Below, in pieces: positions 9,449 to 19,085 of a DNA stretch of 64,000 bases. The DNA comes from Melioribacteraceae bacterium (GTDB lineage Bacteria > Bacteroidota > Ignavibacteria > Ignavibacteriales > Melioribacteraceae): contig JAIPBD010000020.1 in NCBI GenBank assembly GCA_021739765.1, forward strand, positions 1 to 64,000, read 5' to 3'. Positions within the stretch are counted from its first letter, which is position 1; each line of letters begins with the position of its first letter. The translations under genes were made by a program, and so were the position numbers. The notes under the pieces were generated by a model. It was not told the DNA's origin. It saw only the letters and a program-made list of their open reading frames with translations, and did not search any database.

Positions 9449-10774
9449 TTGCCAAAAGTTGCTTTCTATACATTAGGGTGCAAACTTAATTTTTCGGAGA
9501 CTTCGTCGGTAGGCGAGCAATTTTTAAATTCCGGATTTGATTTAGTGGAGTTTGATAAAAATGCAGATGTTTATGTGGTTAATACATGCACCGTTACCGA
9601 AAATGCCGAAAAAGATTGTCGCAATATAGTTCGCAAGGCGTTAAGACAAAATCCTAATGCATACATTGCTGTTACCGGATGTTATGCTCAACTAAGACCT
9701 GAAGAAATTTCCAAAATTGAAGGTGTTGATGCTGTTTTCGGAAGCAATGAAAAGTTTGATATAATCAATATAGCAGGCGATTTTCAAAAGCAGGATTTAT
9801 CATGCATTCATGTATCACCAACCGAAGAATTAAACTCATTTCATTCTGCGCATTCCACTGAGGCGGATAGTAGAACCCGCGCGTTTTTTAAAGTGCAGGA
9901 TGGCTGCGATTATAAATGTTCTTTTTGTACAATTCCACTCGCTCGCGGGAAAAGTCGAAGTCTTGAAATCGATAAGACCGTTACTCAATTCAAAGGGTTG
10001 TTAGATCAAGGTTATAAAGAGATTATCCTTACAGGTGTTAACGTTGGTGATTATGGAAAAAGTTTTGGAACAGATTTTTATCAATTACTTGTTAACCTTC
10101 TCAAAATTGAAGGTGAATTTCGATTAAGAATCAGTTCAATTGAACCAAATCTTTTGACAGATGAAATTATTGAACTCGTGAAAAATGATCCGCGATTATG
10201 TAATCATTTTCATATACCGCTTCAGAGCGGAAGTTCAAAAATTTTACAACTTATGCGGCGACGTTATAAAACAAATGATTACAAAGATTTGGTATCAAAA
10301 GCGGTTGAAAGAATTCGTGATCTTGGAATCGGTGTGGATGTGATTGTCGGATTTCCGGGAGAAACCGAAGATGATTTTATGGAAACGTATAATTTTATTA
10401 AAGATTTACCAATAATGTATTTACATGTGTTTACGTATTCGGAAAGGCCTGATACTGATGCGATTTCTTATCCCGCTACGGTTGATATTCGGGAAAGAAA
10501 AAGACGTAATAATATGTTAAGAATTTTGAGTGAGAAAAAAAGAAGTGTTTTTAATAAATTAATGGTGGGAAAAGAACTTGATGTTTTATTCGAAAGTGAA
10601 GAAAAAGATGGTTTGATTTTTGGATTCGCTTCAAATTATGTAAGGGTTCAAGTCCCATTTGATGCTGACTTAATCAATCAATTTGTAAAAGTGAAAATAA
10701 AGGGGGCAAACGGGAAAATTTGTACTGCTGAAGTTATCAAAAACACTAATCTATCAACTAACATAGCGGTATAA
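9449..10774 (+). CDS. mtaB: tRNA (N6-threonylcarbamoyladenosine-C2) methylthiotransferase
   Basis: This radical-SAM enzyme adds a methylthio group to t6A37 of ANN-decoding tRNAs. The N-terminal UPF0004 domain carries three cysteines (GCKLN, NTCTVT, TGCYAQ) for the auxiliary cluster. The radical-SAM motif CDYKCSFCTIP follows, and a C-terminal TRAM-like domain ends the protein. GCKLN and CTIPLARGKSRS point to MtaB rather than RimO or MiaB. The start is TTG at 9449 with TGAGGA at 9437-9442. It begins a tight plus-strand operon with truA, a second tRNA-modification gene. Confidence 0.95.
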   Translation: MPKVAFYTLGCKLNFSETSSVGEQFLNSGFDLVEFDKNADVYVVNTCTVTENAEKDCRNIVRKALRQNPNAYIAVTGCYAQLRPEEISKIEGVDAVFGSNEKFDIINIAGDFQKQDLSCIHVSPTEELNSFHSAHSTEADSRTRAFFKVQDGCDYKCSFCTIPLARGKSRSLEIDKTVTQFKGLLDQGYKEIILTGVNVGDYGKSFGTDFYQLLVNLLKIEGEFRLRISSIEPNLLTDEIIELVKNDPRLCNHFHIPLQSGSSKILQLMRRRYKTNDYKDLVSKAVERIRDLGIGVDVIVGFPGETEDDFMETYNFIKDLPIMYLHVFTYSERPDTDAISYPATVDIRERKRRNNMLRILSEKKRSVFNKLMVGKELDVLFESEEKDGLIFGFASNYVRVQVPFDADLINQFVKVKIKGANGKICTAEVIKNTNLSTNIAV

Positions 10775-10776
10775 AA

Positions 10777-11508
10777 ATGAAGAGTATTTTTGTCTCTCTC
10801 CTTATTCTTGCTTTTTCAGTTTCAATGTTCGCGCAAGAATTAATCACATCCCACAATATTTTAGATACGCGGCTTTCGATCCAGTTGGAAGAACATTCCG
10901 AAAACGTTGAAATCATCCCAAGTTTTGAAAAGAAAAGTGTCGGATTAGCACTGTTATATTCTTTTTTACTGCCCGGAATGGGCGAACTTTATGCCGGAGA
11001 TTATTCATTTGGTAAATATTTAACCATTGCCGACGGTGTTTTTTGGGGAACCGTGGCCGGGTTAAATCTTTACGAAAATTGGCAGCGTGATAATTATAAA
11101 TCTTTTGCCAAATCGAATGCCGGTGTAAATCCCGAGGGAAAAGATGAAATTTATTTTGCAAATGTTGGAGCTTATTTGAACATCGGGCAATATAATCGGG
11201 AGTTAGAACTTGCTCGTGAGTTTAACGATTTGTATGATGAGAATACGCACTATTGGTATTGGCAGTCAAATGGTGAAAGACGCGAATATCGTGAAATGTG
11301 GTTATCGAGTGAATCAGCTTCAAATAATATTCGTTTTGCTGTTGGGGCTTTGGTTCTGAACCGGGTTGTTAGTATGATAAATTCAGCACGGCTGGTGAAC
11401 AAGCATAACAACAGGGAAGAAAAAACCACTTTAAATATTTCATTCGATTATCAAAACAGAATTAATTTACCTAATCAATTTAAAGTTAATTTTCACTCAG
11501 CATTTTAG
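10777..11508 (+). CDS. Putative exported or membrane protein, DUF5683-like
   Basis: An N-terminal signal peptide (about residues 1-19, ending SMFAQ) leads into a conserved hydrophobic segment VGLALLYSFLLPGMGELYAG and a second hydrophobic stretch (TIADGVFWGTVAGL). The PGMGELYAGDY pattern resembles small membrane proteins of the DUF5683/TM2 kind that are common in Bacteroidota and Ignavibacteria. No enzymatic motif is visible, so the function is unknown. It starts two bases after the mtaB stop and ends 13 bases before truA, so it is translated from the same operon. Confidence 0.75.
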   Translation: MKSIFVSLLILAFSVSMFAQELITSHNILDTRLSIQLEEHSENVEIIPSFEKKSVGLALLYSFLLPGMGELYAGDYSFGKYLTIADGVFWGTVAGLNLYENWQRDNYKSFAKSNAGVNPEGKDEIYFANVGAYLNIGQYNRELELAREFNDLYDENTHYWYWQSNGERREYREMWLSSESASNNIRFAVGALVLNRVVSMINSARLVNKHNNREEKTTLNISFDYQNRINLPNQFKVNFHSAF

Positions 11509-11521
11509 GCAGGTTTAACCA

Positions 11522-12256
11522 TTGCCGAATTACAAACTTCTGATCGAATACGATGGCACTGATTTTGCTGGTTGGCAGGAACAACCAGATGCTCCAACGA
11601 TACAGAGCGAAATAAAATCAGCCATCCAAAAAATAACGCAACAAAAAATTAATTTGATCGGCTCCGGAAGAACAGATAGTGGCGTTCATGCAAAGGGTCA
11701 AGTTGCTAATTTTAGAATAGACAGAAAACTGGATACCTACCGATTTCCGCATGCGGTAAATTCATTGATCCCTCCTTCAATCTCAATCAGATCTTTCGAA
11801 GAAGTTGAACAAGATTTTCACGCAAGGTTTGATGCAAAAAAAAGAACTTATCTTTATATCTTTTCGAGGAAGAAATCTGCATTTTATAACAGATATAGTT
11901 TCCTGAATAAAGAAGTATTTGATATGAATATTAATAACTTGAGAGATGTTAGCGGACTATTTGTCGGGAAACATGATTTCACTTCATTTTCAAAAAAGAA
12001 TACTGAAGTAAATAATAAAATATGTGCGATTGAAAAAATTCGGTGGATCCCGAGGAGTGATAGGATTTACTTTTTTATTTCAGCCGACAGATATTTACAT
12101 GGAATGGTTCGTACAATAATTGGGACGTTATTAAAGAGTATTAAAGAATCCGATTCGAAGAATTATATTCATAAAATATTTGAATTAAAAGATAGAAATG
12201 TAGCCGGAGAATCTGTTCCTTCAAACGGTTTGTTTTTATATAAGGTGGAGTATTAG
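11522..12256 (+). CDS. truA: tRNA pseudouridine(38-40) synthase
   Basis: TruA isomerises uridines 38-40 in the anticodon stem-loop of tRNAs. The conserved N-terminus YDGTDFAGWQ is followed by GSGRTDSGVHAKGQVA, which contains the catalytic aspartate (RTDSGVHA). SADRYLHGMVRTIIGTL is the C-terminal signature. The length of 244 residues is normal. The start is TTG at 11522, preceded by the weak ggcagg. It lies in the mtaB operon. Confidence 0.96.
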   Translation: MPNYKLLIEYDGTDFAGWQEQPDAPTIQSEIKSAIQKITQQKINLIGSGRTDSGVHAKGQVANFRIDRKLDTYRFPHAVNSLIPPSISIRSFEEVEQDFHARFDAKKRTYLYIFSRKKSAFYNRYSFLNKEVFDMNINNLRDVSGLFVGKHDFTSFSKKNTEVNNKICAIEKIRWIPRSDRIYFFISADRYLHGMVRTIIGTLLKSIKESDSKNYIHKIFELKDRNVAGESVPSNGLFLYKVEY

Positions 12257-12258
12257 AA

Positions 12259-13014
12259 ATGATCGACATAACTAATAAAGTGGTTCTGATTACCGGTGGT
12301 TCGCGTGGAATTGGTGCCGCCTGTGTAAAACTGTTTTCTAAAGCTGGTGCCGACGTTGCATTTACATTTAAAAGTAATGTTGAAGCAGCAGAATTGTTGA
12401 TGAAAGAAATCAAACCAGGCTCGAAAGTGAAGTATTATCGTGTGAATTTGCAAAATGAAGCCGATATCACGAAAAAGGTTGAACGAATCGTAAATGATTT
12501 TGGCCGGATCGATATTCTTGTAAATAACGCAGGAATTTGGAATGACGGACAATTGGATAAAATGACCTACGAACATTGGCGCGAAACTCTCCAAATAAAT
12601 TTGGACGGGACTTTTTTGATTTCAAAAGCGGTTGTGCCATTTATGAAAAAGAAAACTTTCGGAAGAATTATTAATGTTTCATCTACAGCCGCCCAAAGGG
12701 GAGAATCCAAACATTCGCATTACGCGGCCTCAAAGGGAGCAATCAACTCATTTACCAAATCGTTAGCGGTTGAACTGGCTGATGATAATATCACCGTTAA
12801 TGCGGTCGCGCCCGGCTGGGTGGATACGGATATGTGCACAGCAGTTTTTAAGGATATTTCATATCGAGCAAAAATAGAAAGTGATATTCCGGTTGGAAGA
12901 GTCGCCACCGCCGATGATATTGCCGGACCAATTCTATTCCTTGCATCTGATTTGGCGCGACATATAAACGGGGAAATTCTTAACGTTAACGGCGGAAGTG
13001 TACTCTGTGGTTGA
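12259..13014 (+). CDS. SDR-family oxidoreductase (FabG-like)
   Basis: This is a classical short-chain dehydrogenase/reductase. The cofactor motif GGSRGIGAA is near residue 12, NNAG follows, and the catalytic residues appear as a serine in NVSSTAAQRG and the YAASK pair (Y-x3-K). The C-terminus ILNVNGGSVLCG fits FabG-type 3-oxoacyl reductases, but the substrate cannot be named. It starts two bases after the truA stop. Its neighbours (an SRPBCC lipid-binding-type protein and an enoyl-CoA hydratase) make a role with acyl-CoA or fatty-acyl substrates plausible. Confidence 0.88.
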   Translation: MIDITNKVVLITGGSRGIGAACVKLFSKAGADVAFTFKSNVEAAELLMKEIKPGSKVKYYRVNLQNEADITKKVERIVNDFGRIDILVNNAGIWNDGQLDKMTYEHWRETLQINLDGTFLISKAVVPFMKKKTFGRIINVSSTAAQRGESKHSHYAASKGAINSFTKSLAVELADDNITVNAVAPGWVDTDMCTAVFKDISYRAKIESDIPVGRVATADDIAGPILFLASDLARHINGEILNVNGGSVLCG

Positions 13015-13017
13015 CAG

Positions 13018-13473
13018 ATGAAAAAATACTTGTTTCAAAAATTTATGGAAATTAATGCTCCGCAAAATGAAGTTTTTGAATTCCATCGGGACACAAACAA
13101 TCTGCCAATAATATCTCCGCCATTTCCCAAAGCTCAAATATTATCAATGAGCGAACTACCACTTATCCGGGGTTCCGAAATAGTTATCCAATTAAACTTT
13201 TTGTTATTTCGCCTAGTTTGGGAAATCACAATAAGTGAGTTTGAAATACCTTCCGTGATTTCAGATTTTCAGAAAAGAGGTCTTTTTGAATATTGGCATC
13301 ATTATCATATATTTGAACCGACTGAACATGGTGTAAAAATGATTGACAAAGTAGAATTTACACCTCCACTTGGGATCTTAGGTCGAATTGTAAACCCGCT
13401 GATATTTTTGCAATTGGAACTGATGTTCAGATACCGTCACCGAAAAACAAAAGAGTATTTTGAGTCAAAATGA
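13018..13473 (+). CDS. SRPBCC (START-like) ligand-binding protein
   Basis: The 151-residue sequence starts with FMEINAPQNEVFEFHRD, the usual opening of polyketide-cyclase/START-like folds. It continues with a W-E-I-TISEFE strand, FQKRGLFEYWHHYH and DKVEFTPPLG, and ends with an amphipathic helix (FRYRHRKTKEYF). This is the pattern of SRPBCC proteins sometimes annotated as cell-division inhibitors. They bind hydrophobic ligands; the ligand here is unknown. It overlaps the next gene by four bases (ATGA), so the two are translationally coupled. Confidence 0.8.
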   Translation: MKKYLFQKFMEINAPQNEVFEFHRDTNNLPIISPPFPKAQILSMSELPLIRGSEIVIQLNFLLFRLVWEITISEFEIPSVISDFQKRGLFEYWHHYHIFEPTEHGVKMIDKVEFTPPLGILGRIVNPLIFLQLELMFRYRHRKTKEYFESK

Positions 13474-13931
13474 AAGAAATTGCCGAATTTCATCCTATTA
13501 CTGTTCATTTTCCGATTGTTTTGTTAATAACTTATGTTGTTTTCGAAAACCTGGGTGTCTGGCTAAAGAAAGAATCCCTATCTGAAACTGCATTGTACTT
13601 TTTGATTGCCGGAATTTTATCGACAATTTTTGCTCTCCTTACGGGTAACCAGGCGGCGGAAGTTGCAATTCAGCTTGCTGAAAAAGGTGCAAATATTCCG
13701 CAGGAATTAATTGAAGAACATGAAACTTTTGCAACCATCACGATGTGGTTTTATTTAGCTTTGGGTATCGCTAGAATTTATTTTGTGATAAAAAAGAAAT
13801 TAACAGATAAGCTCAAAATAATAATCGCAATTCTCGGAATTATTGGAATATTATTTATATATGAAACCGGCGAACATGGCGGAAAATTAGTTTACAAGTT
13901 TGGTGTAGGAACAGAATTAATTGAGAAATAA
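13470..13931 (+). CDS. DUF2231-type integral membrane protein
   Basis: Four hydrophobic segments are visible in 153 residues. The opening EFHPITVHFPIVLL is the hallmark of the DUF2231 family, whose conserved His-Pro and HFP are thought to bind heme or metal. A later EEHETFATITMWFY segment also fits. No function is established for the family. It overlaps the SRPBCC gene by four bases and the following outer-membrane gene by eleven. Confidence 0.8.
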   Translation: MKEIAEFHPITVHFPIVLLITYVVFENLGVWLKKESLSETALYFLIAGILSTIFALLTGNQAAEVAIQLAEKGANIPQELIEEHETFATITMWFYLALGIARIYFVIKKKLTDKLKIIIAILGIIGILFIYETGEHGGKLVYKFGVGTELIEK

Positions 13932-14523
13932 ATCTAAAAAATACTTCCTGATTTTACTCTTTGCCGCGGCCTCATTCAGTAATGCGCAAACTCTGCAATT
14001 TGGGACGGCGAAGGGATTATTTATGTCAGTTGCAATCGGACCGAAAATTCCGGTTTTTTCACTTGCAACAAATCATAATTTGGGAATTGGATTTGATTTC
14101 GGGCTATCTTACACGGATAATAAATGGCTCCCGGTATTTCTATACTCGCGAATCGGATTCCAGCATTTCCCAGGAGCGGTTGAAACTTATAAAACAACGG
14201 ATTATTCGGCCATCGCGAGCAACTTGATTTATCTTTCCCCGGGCGTGCGGTTTTATTTGCCCCCTTTAATAGAAAATGTCGCGATTGTGATGCCGGTAAT
14301 TGATGTCGGATTGACTTTCGCATTTATGGAAAGGGCGCATCGATTTAAATTATCCAGCATAAGATCGAGTTACACGGAAGAAGTGGGCTACACCGGATTT
14401 CATATCGGGGGTGGAGTTTCTATGTTTTTATTAGACGTGGTTGGGTATTATCATTTTATTAGAAACAACCAATCACTTTCATTTGATGTTCGAATTCGCA
14501 TTCCTATTTATATGATATTTTAA
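13921..14523 (+). CDS. Putative outer-membrane beta-barrel protein
   Basis: A TTG at 13921 opens a frame with a basic N-terminus, a hydrophobic core and a likely signal cleavage after FSNAQ (about residue 22). The rest alternates polar and hydrophobic residues as in small beta-barrels (FGLSYTDNKWLPVF, GVSMFLLDVVGYYHF) and ends in DVRIRIPIYMIF, an aromatic-terminated strand. I do not recognise a named family. The start overlaps the DUF2231 gene by 11 bases, so translation is probably coupled. Confidence 0.6.
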   Translation: MRNKSKKYFLILLFAAASFSNAQTLQFGTAKGLFMSVAIGPKIPVFSLATNHNLGIGFDFGLSYTDNKWLPVFLYSRIGFQHFPGAVETYKTTDYSAIASNLIYLSPGVRFYLPPLIENVAIVMPVIDVGLTFAFMERAHRFKLSSIRSSYTEEVGYTGFHIGGGVSMFLLDVVGYYHFIRNNQSLSFDVRIRIPIYMIF

Positions 14524-14535
14524 TCGGAGGTGAAA

Positions 14536-15318
14536 ATGGATTACAATAATCTAATAGTTGCGGTTGAAAATCGTATCGCGATTATTACTATCAATCGACC
14601 GGAAAAATTAAATGCTTTAAACCATGAGACTTTTTCAGAACTGAGCGAAGTAATAACCAATCTAAAAAACGACAAAAATGTTTATGTTATAATTCTTACA
14701 GGAGTTGGAGGCAAAGCATTTGTTGCCGGAGCTGATATCGTTGAGCTTCATAAAAATAACGCAGCTCAAGGAAAAGAATTTTCGGAATTTGGACAAGCAG
14801 TTTTCAACCAAATTGAAAATGTCGGCAAACCGGTCATTGCTGCGGTTAACGGATTTGCACTCGGTGGCGGCTGTGAATTAGCTTTGGCTTGTCATATAAG
14901 ATTGGCATCCGAAAATGCGAAATTTGGTCAGCCGGAAGTGAATCTCGGCATAATTCCGGGGTATGGCGGTACACAAAGATTAACTAAATTAGTTGGTACG
15001 GGGAAAGCTTTTGAATTTATTCTTACCGGAAATCTTTACTCAGCCGAAGAAGCGATGAAAATTGGATTAGTGAACTCAGTTTTTCCACCCGAAGAGCTGT
15101 TGGAAAAAGCTAAAGAAATGGCAAATACTATAGCTTCAAAAGGTCAGTATGCGGTGCGTGCGTCGATCGAAGCTATATTAAAATCGCGGGAGATAAATAC
15201 TTACGATGGACTTTCGTATGAATCGAATTTGTTTGGACTTTGTTGTGACACAGATGATTTTAAAGAAGGAACCAAAGCTTTTTTAGAAAAGAGGAAGCCA
15301 AATTTCGACAATAGCTAA
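14536..15318 (+). CDS. Enoyl-CoA hydratase/isomerase (crotonase family)
   Basis: The protein probably hydrates trans-2-enoyl-CoA. The oxyanion-hole segments are AFVAGADIVEL and NGFALGGGCELALACH, and the catalytic glutamates lie in GGCELA and FGQPEVNLGIIPGYGGTQRL, both retained as in true hydratases. The length of 260 residues is normal. A strong cggagg at 14525-14530 sits five bases before ATG 14536, which I take as the start; an in-frame GTG at 14530 overlaps that site and is less likely. It ends the mtaB-truA gene run. Confidence 0.92.
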   Translation: MDYNNLIVAVENRIAIITINRPEKLNALNHETFSELSEVITNLKNDKNVYVIILTGVGGKAFVAGADIVELHKNNAAQGKEFSEFGQAVFNQIENVGKPVIAAVNGFALGGGCELALACHIRLASENAKFGQPEVNLGIIPGYGGTQRLTKLVGTGKAFEFILTGNLYSAEEAMKIGLVNSVFPPEELLEKAKEMANTIASKGQYAVRASIEAILKSREINTYDGLSYESNLFGLCCDTDDFKEGTKAFLEKRKPNFDNS

Positions 15319-15351
15319 TTTTAACCAGCTTTTACGTTCAATATTATCGTT

Positions 15352-16329
15352 ATGAAAGAAAAATCAATTTTTGCTCTTGCGGCTGTTGTCTTTATTTTGC
15401 TTATCCTAAATGCTTTTGTTCGAAATGAACCGATTCAATCATTAGAATCCAAACCAAAAATACCTACACGATTAGAAATTGATTCTCTTTTTGAGAATTC
15501 GCTGGAAAAATTTTCAATTGAAAAAAACTGGTACGAACGAATACCGATTAAAAACAAAAACTACGATTCATTACTCTATGTTTATCGCGTAAATGTGCCT
15601 GCTGATCTTCCCCTAATTTATCTTTATTCCAATTTATATTCAGAGTATAGTAAGTTCGATATCACTGCCGAATCAAGGGAAAGAAAACAAAATCGTGAGA
15701 GCGATTTTCGGATAACTTTGAAAGATAATTTGATGTTTCAAGCATTTTTTAAAATTGATCCGAAGTTAAAGAGAGAGAAGGGTAAGATAAAAATACTTAT
15801 TAAAAGTGATGACCTTTCGATGGAACGAAGGAGGGAGCTGCTCAATTATCCGCTCGCGTTAAGCTTTGTGGTAACACCTTCAATTTCAAATGTGATTATT
15901 GCCGATTCAATTTCACGGAAGGGAAACGGAGTTCTACTTTTGTTAAATGATGAAATTGGAGACTCCAAATACAATTTGACTGTTGATTATTCCAAAGTGA
16001 GACTCAAACAATCTGTTATTCAAATTGATAAAGATTTCTCTTCGGCGAATCTTGCCATAGTTGATGTAAAAAGTGAGCTGTATAATTCAGCTGTTTTTAA
16101 TTACGTGGTGAGTGAATTGTCTAAAATCGGGTTCGAAATTATTTATTCGTCACAAATTGTGGATTTATCGAAAAAAGAATCAAAGGAGATTCGTTCAAAG
16201 TTTACGTTCCATCTTCTTCAAAGCAATGAGAATGAGATAACATATTTCCTGACAGACGATTTATCGCTAAAAAATCTCGAGAAGGATCTGGTCGAAGCTG
16301 AAATGATGGGTTATCAAATTCTTAGATAA
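15352..16329 (+). CDS. Membrane-anchored protein, possible degenerate divergent polysaccharide deacetylase
   Basis: One N-terminal transmembrane helix (about residues 6-22) anchors a 300-residue extracytoplasmic part. The segment YPLALSFVVTPSISNVII, followed by ADSISRKGNGVLLLLND, resembles the divergent polysaccharide deacetylase (YibQ-like) pattern, in which a beta strand ends in a proline and a later strand reads hEvLlHlPM. Here the family histidine and PM are replaced by GNGVLLLLND, so activity is doubtful. This assignment is a weak inference from pattern alone. The 3' end overlaps the convergent M16 gene by eight bases. Confidence 0.5.
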   Translation: MKEKSIFALAAVVFILLILNAFVRNEPIQSLESKPKIPTRLEIDSLFENSLEKFSIEKNWYERIPIKNKNYDSLLYVYRVNVPADLPLIYLYSNLYSEYSKFDITAESRERKQNRESDFRITLKDNLMFQAFFKIDPKLKREKGKIKILIKSDDLSMERRRELLNYPLALSFVVTPSISNVIIADSISRKGNGVLLLLNDEIGDSKYNLTVDYSKVRLKQSVIQIDKDFSSANLAIVDVKSELYNSAVFNYVVSELSKIGFEIIYSSQIVDLSKKESKEIRSKFTFHLLQSNENEITYFLTDDLSLKNLEKDLVEAEMMGYQILR

Positions 16330-17680
16330 CAGCGCCTTCAACTTCAAAATCAATTGTTGTAAAACCTTCGAAATCACTCAATTGTTTCTTAATTTCTTCA
16401 ACGTTTCCCGCTAAAACAATAGTTAAATTATCATTATTTATTCTTTCAGCCGCCGCTTTTAGCGCACTTGTTTTGTTAACATCACTCAACATATCTTCGT
16501 AATTATGGAGATAATCCAGCTCCCTGTCCGACACTATTAAACTCGTTAAAATAGAAACGATTTTGGAATATGTCTCAAACTGTGAAGGAAATCTTTTTCG
16601 CAAATATGATTTTGCGAAATTTAATTCTTCGGTTGAAACACCATTTTTTATATCTCGCAGTTCAAAGAGAATTTCCTTTAGCGCCGCACTGGTGTTCTGC
16701 GAATCAACCGTGGTGGAGACTAAAAACATCCCATTAATTTTATTATAACTAAATGAAGAGTTCGCCCCGTAGGTAAATCCATTTACCTCACGCAAATTAT
16801 GATTTATCCGGCTGGAAAATTGTCCACCCAATATTGTATTTAAAACGAGTTTGCTGAAGTAATCATTGTCATGGCGACTATTGGTTAAATGACCGACACG
16901 AATCTCCGTCTGTTGCGCATCCTTTTTTTCAATCAAAAAGATTCGATTTTTACTTTCGGAATTAAATTTAATTTCTAGTTCTTTAGTTTGGGCGGCAAGA
17001 TTATTAGGAAAATACTTGACTAAAATTCTTTCAAGTTCGGATTTAGAAATATCACCGACAGCGGAAATTCCATAGATATTTGTGAAAATAAAATCGTTAT
17101 AAAAACTCTTAACATCATCAAGAGTGATTGATTCCAAAGTATTTCTTAATCCGAAAGATGGAAAAGAATAAGGTGAATCTTCAAAAATAAGTTTCTGGAA
17201 TGAGGAATCGGCCAAATAATCCGCATTGTCTTTAAATTGAAGTACTTTTGTCAGAACATTATTCTTTTCTCTATTAAAATCCTCATTGCTAAATAATGGC
17301 TCATTAATTATTAGGGATAATAAAGCAACAGTTTTCTCAAAATTTTCTTTAAGTGACAATATTGAGAATAAGATAGAGTCATTATCAACTGTGATATTGA
17401 AGGTCGAGCCGAGAAGTTCAAATTGATCCGAAAGTTCGAGCGAATTAAATTCCCCAGCTCCTTCATCAATAAGCGAAGATGTTAAATGCGCTAATCCTTT
17501 TTTACCCAATGGATCGTTGTTACTTCCTGCTTTTATGATCAAATTCAATTTAACAATCGGCAGATCATCTCTTGATACAAAGTATGATTTAACATCGGTG
17601 GTCAATCCCAGTTGATCTATTTTGGGGAGAGCAAACGATAATTCGGGAGTTTCAATCGGTTTTACTGAACGGTCAATCAT
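16322..17680 (-). CDS. M16-family peptidase-like protein, probably inactive partner
   Basis: The 452-residue protein has the two-domain pitrilysin/MPP fold: an N-terminal M16 domain and a C-terminal domain (RVGHLTNSRHDNDYF ... LGGQFSSRINHNLRE ... FTYGANS). The zinc motif HxxEH is replaced by HLTSS (residues near 66-70), so it should not bind zinc or cut peptides. It overlaps the preceding active paralogue by four bases. Such active/inactive pairs work as heterodimers in mitochondrial MPP and in several bacteria. It probably helps form the peptide chamber. Confidence 0.88.
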   Translation of the reverse strand: MIDRSVKPIETPELSFALPKIDQLGLTTDVKSYFVSRDDLPIVKLNLIIKAGSNNDPLGKKGLAHLTSSLIDEGAGEFNSLELSDQFELLGSTFNITVDNDSILFSILSLKENFEKTVALLSLIINEPLFSNEDFNREKNNVLTKVLQFKDNADYLADSSFQKLIFEDSPYSFPSFGLRNTLESITLDDVKSFYNDFIFTNIYGISAVGDISKSELERILVKYFPNNLAAQTKELEIKFNSESKNRIFLIEKKDAQQTEIRVGHLTNSRHDNDYFSKLVLNTILGGQFSSRINHNLREVNGFTYGANSSFSYNKINGMFLVSTTVDSQNTSAALKEILFELRDIKNGVSTEELNFAKSYLRKRFPSQFETYSKIVSILTSLIVSDRELDYLHNYEDMLSDVNKTSALKAAAERINNDNLTIVLAGNVEEIKKQLSDFEGFTTIDFEVEGAVI

Positions 17681-18951
17681 ACTTTTTCATTCCTCGGAAT
17701 TATTTGTAATTCAGCATAGTTTTTCTTCAGATATTTTGCGGCAACAACTTTTATATCGTTTTGTGTTAATTGTTCATATCTGTTTACATCAAATGCAAAA
17801 CTATTAGGTTCGTTTAGGTTACAGTTGTAGTTATTTAATTGATCAGCCAAAGTTGAAATATTTTGGAGGGAATAAATGTAGTTCGATTTAATACTGTTTT
17901 TGGCTCTGACTAATTCAGATTCACTTATTCCTTCGTTTTTGATCTTTTCAATTTCAGCAAAAATCTCTTTTTTGAGATCTTCAATCGTATTGCCGGGTTT
18001 TACCGTGGATGCAATTATAAATGATCCTGCAAATTGGCCGGAATACTGAAAACAACTCGCATCAAGAGAAGTTTGAAGATCAAAAACTAACCTTTTGTTT
18101 AATCGTGAATTTTTTTGTCCCCCAAGAACATCCGAAAGAACATCTAATGCTGCATCTTCCTTCCCGTAAAGTTTATCGGAAACCCATGCAAGGTATAGTC
18201 TTTCAAGCTGAATATTATCTTCAAGAACTTCTGTGGATTCCCGATCTCGCACAACCGGCACAGAATTGACTTTCGGAACAACAACATTATTAGAGATTGA
18301 CGCAAAATATTCGTTGATAAGAATTTTCGCGTTATCTGTTTCAAAATTACCCGCGACGCAAAGACTCGCGTTAGAAGGGGAATAGTAAGTCCGAAAAAAT
18401 TCCTTTATATCATCGAGCCGGAAATTTTGAATATCTTCCATCCACCCAATTGTAGGCCAACTATATGGATGACCATCGCCGAACAACTGCCCGAATAATT
18501 TCTCCCACGCCAATCCGTAAGGTTGATTGTCGTATCTCTGTCTTCGCTCATTCGAAACAACTTCAATTTGATTTGTCAGTTTTTCCTGAGTTAAAGCCGG
18601 AAGTAAAAATCCCATTCTGTCGGATTCCAACCATAATGCCAATTCAAGATTATTTGTCGGTAAGGATTCATAATAATTAGTACGATCAAAACTTGTTGAT
18701 CCGTTTAAAGAACCGCCGGCTTCCTGGATATATTTAAAATGCATCTCTTTCTCAACATTTTGTGATCCTTGAAACATCATGTGTTCGAATAAATGCGCGA
18801 ACCCGGTTTTCCCTTTTCGTTCATTCGCCGAACCCACTTTGTACCAAAGGTTCACCGCAACAGACGGAATTTTTTTGTTTTGATGCAGAATTACATCCAA
18901 TCCATTCGGAAGTGTATATTTTTCATATTCGATATTCAGAAACTTGGACAT
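17677..18951 (-). CDS. M16-family zinc metallopeptidase (active)
   Basis: The zinc site HLFEHMMFQGS (HxxEH) near residue 50 and the downstream glutamate in EVVSNERRQRYDNQPYG are intact, so this is the catalytic member of the pair. The C-terminal M16 domain follows (LYLAWVSDKLYGKED, DVLGGQKNSRLNKRL). The length of 424 residues is typical of the PqqL/MPP-beta-like class. No signal peptide is evident, which suggests a cytoplasmic or unconventional location. It is the first gene of a two-gene transcript with the inactive paralogue. Confidence 0.93.
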   Translation of the reverse strand: MSKFLNIEYEKYTLPNGLDVILHQNKKIPSVAVNLWYKVGSANERKGKTGFAHLFEHMMFQGSQNVEKEMHFKYIQEAGGSLNGSTSFDRTNYYESLPTNNLELALWLESDRMGFLLPALTQEKLTNQIEVVSNERRQRYDNQPYGLAWEKLFGQLFGDGHPYSWPTIGWMEDIQNFRLDDIKEFFRTYYSPSNASLCVAGNFETDNAKILINEYFASISNNVVVPKVNSVPVVRDRESTEVLEDNIQLERLYLAWVSDKLYGKEDAALDVLSDVLGGQKNSRLNKRLVFDLQTSLDASCFQYSGQFAGSFIIASTVKPGNTIEDLKKEIFAEIEKIKNEGISESELVRAKNSIKSNYIYSLQNISTLADQLNNYNCNLNEPNSFAFDVNRYEQLTQNDIKVVAAKYLKKNYAELQIIPRNEKV

Positions 18952-19085
18952 CGATTCCTCAAATTAAATTTTGTTTGAAATAGAAATTATTTTTTCGAAG
19001 ACGTAATAATACAATAAGAATGCAGAGTATCCAAAACAAGTTCAATTTGGATTGGTATATCAAAAACTAAAGGTGAACTAAAAAA

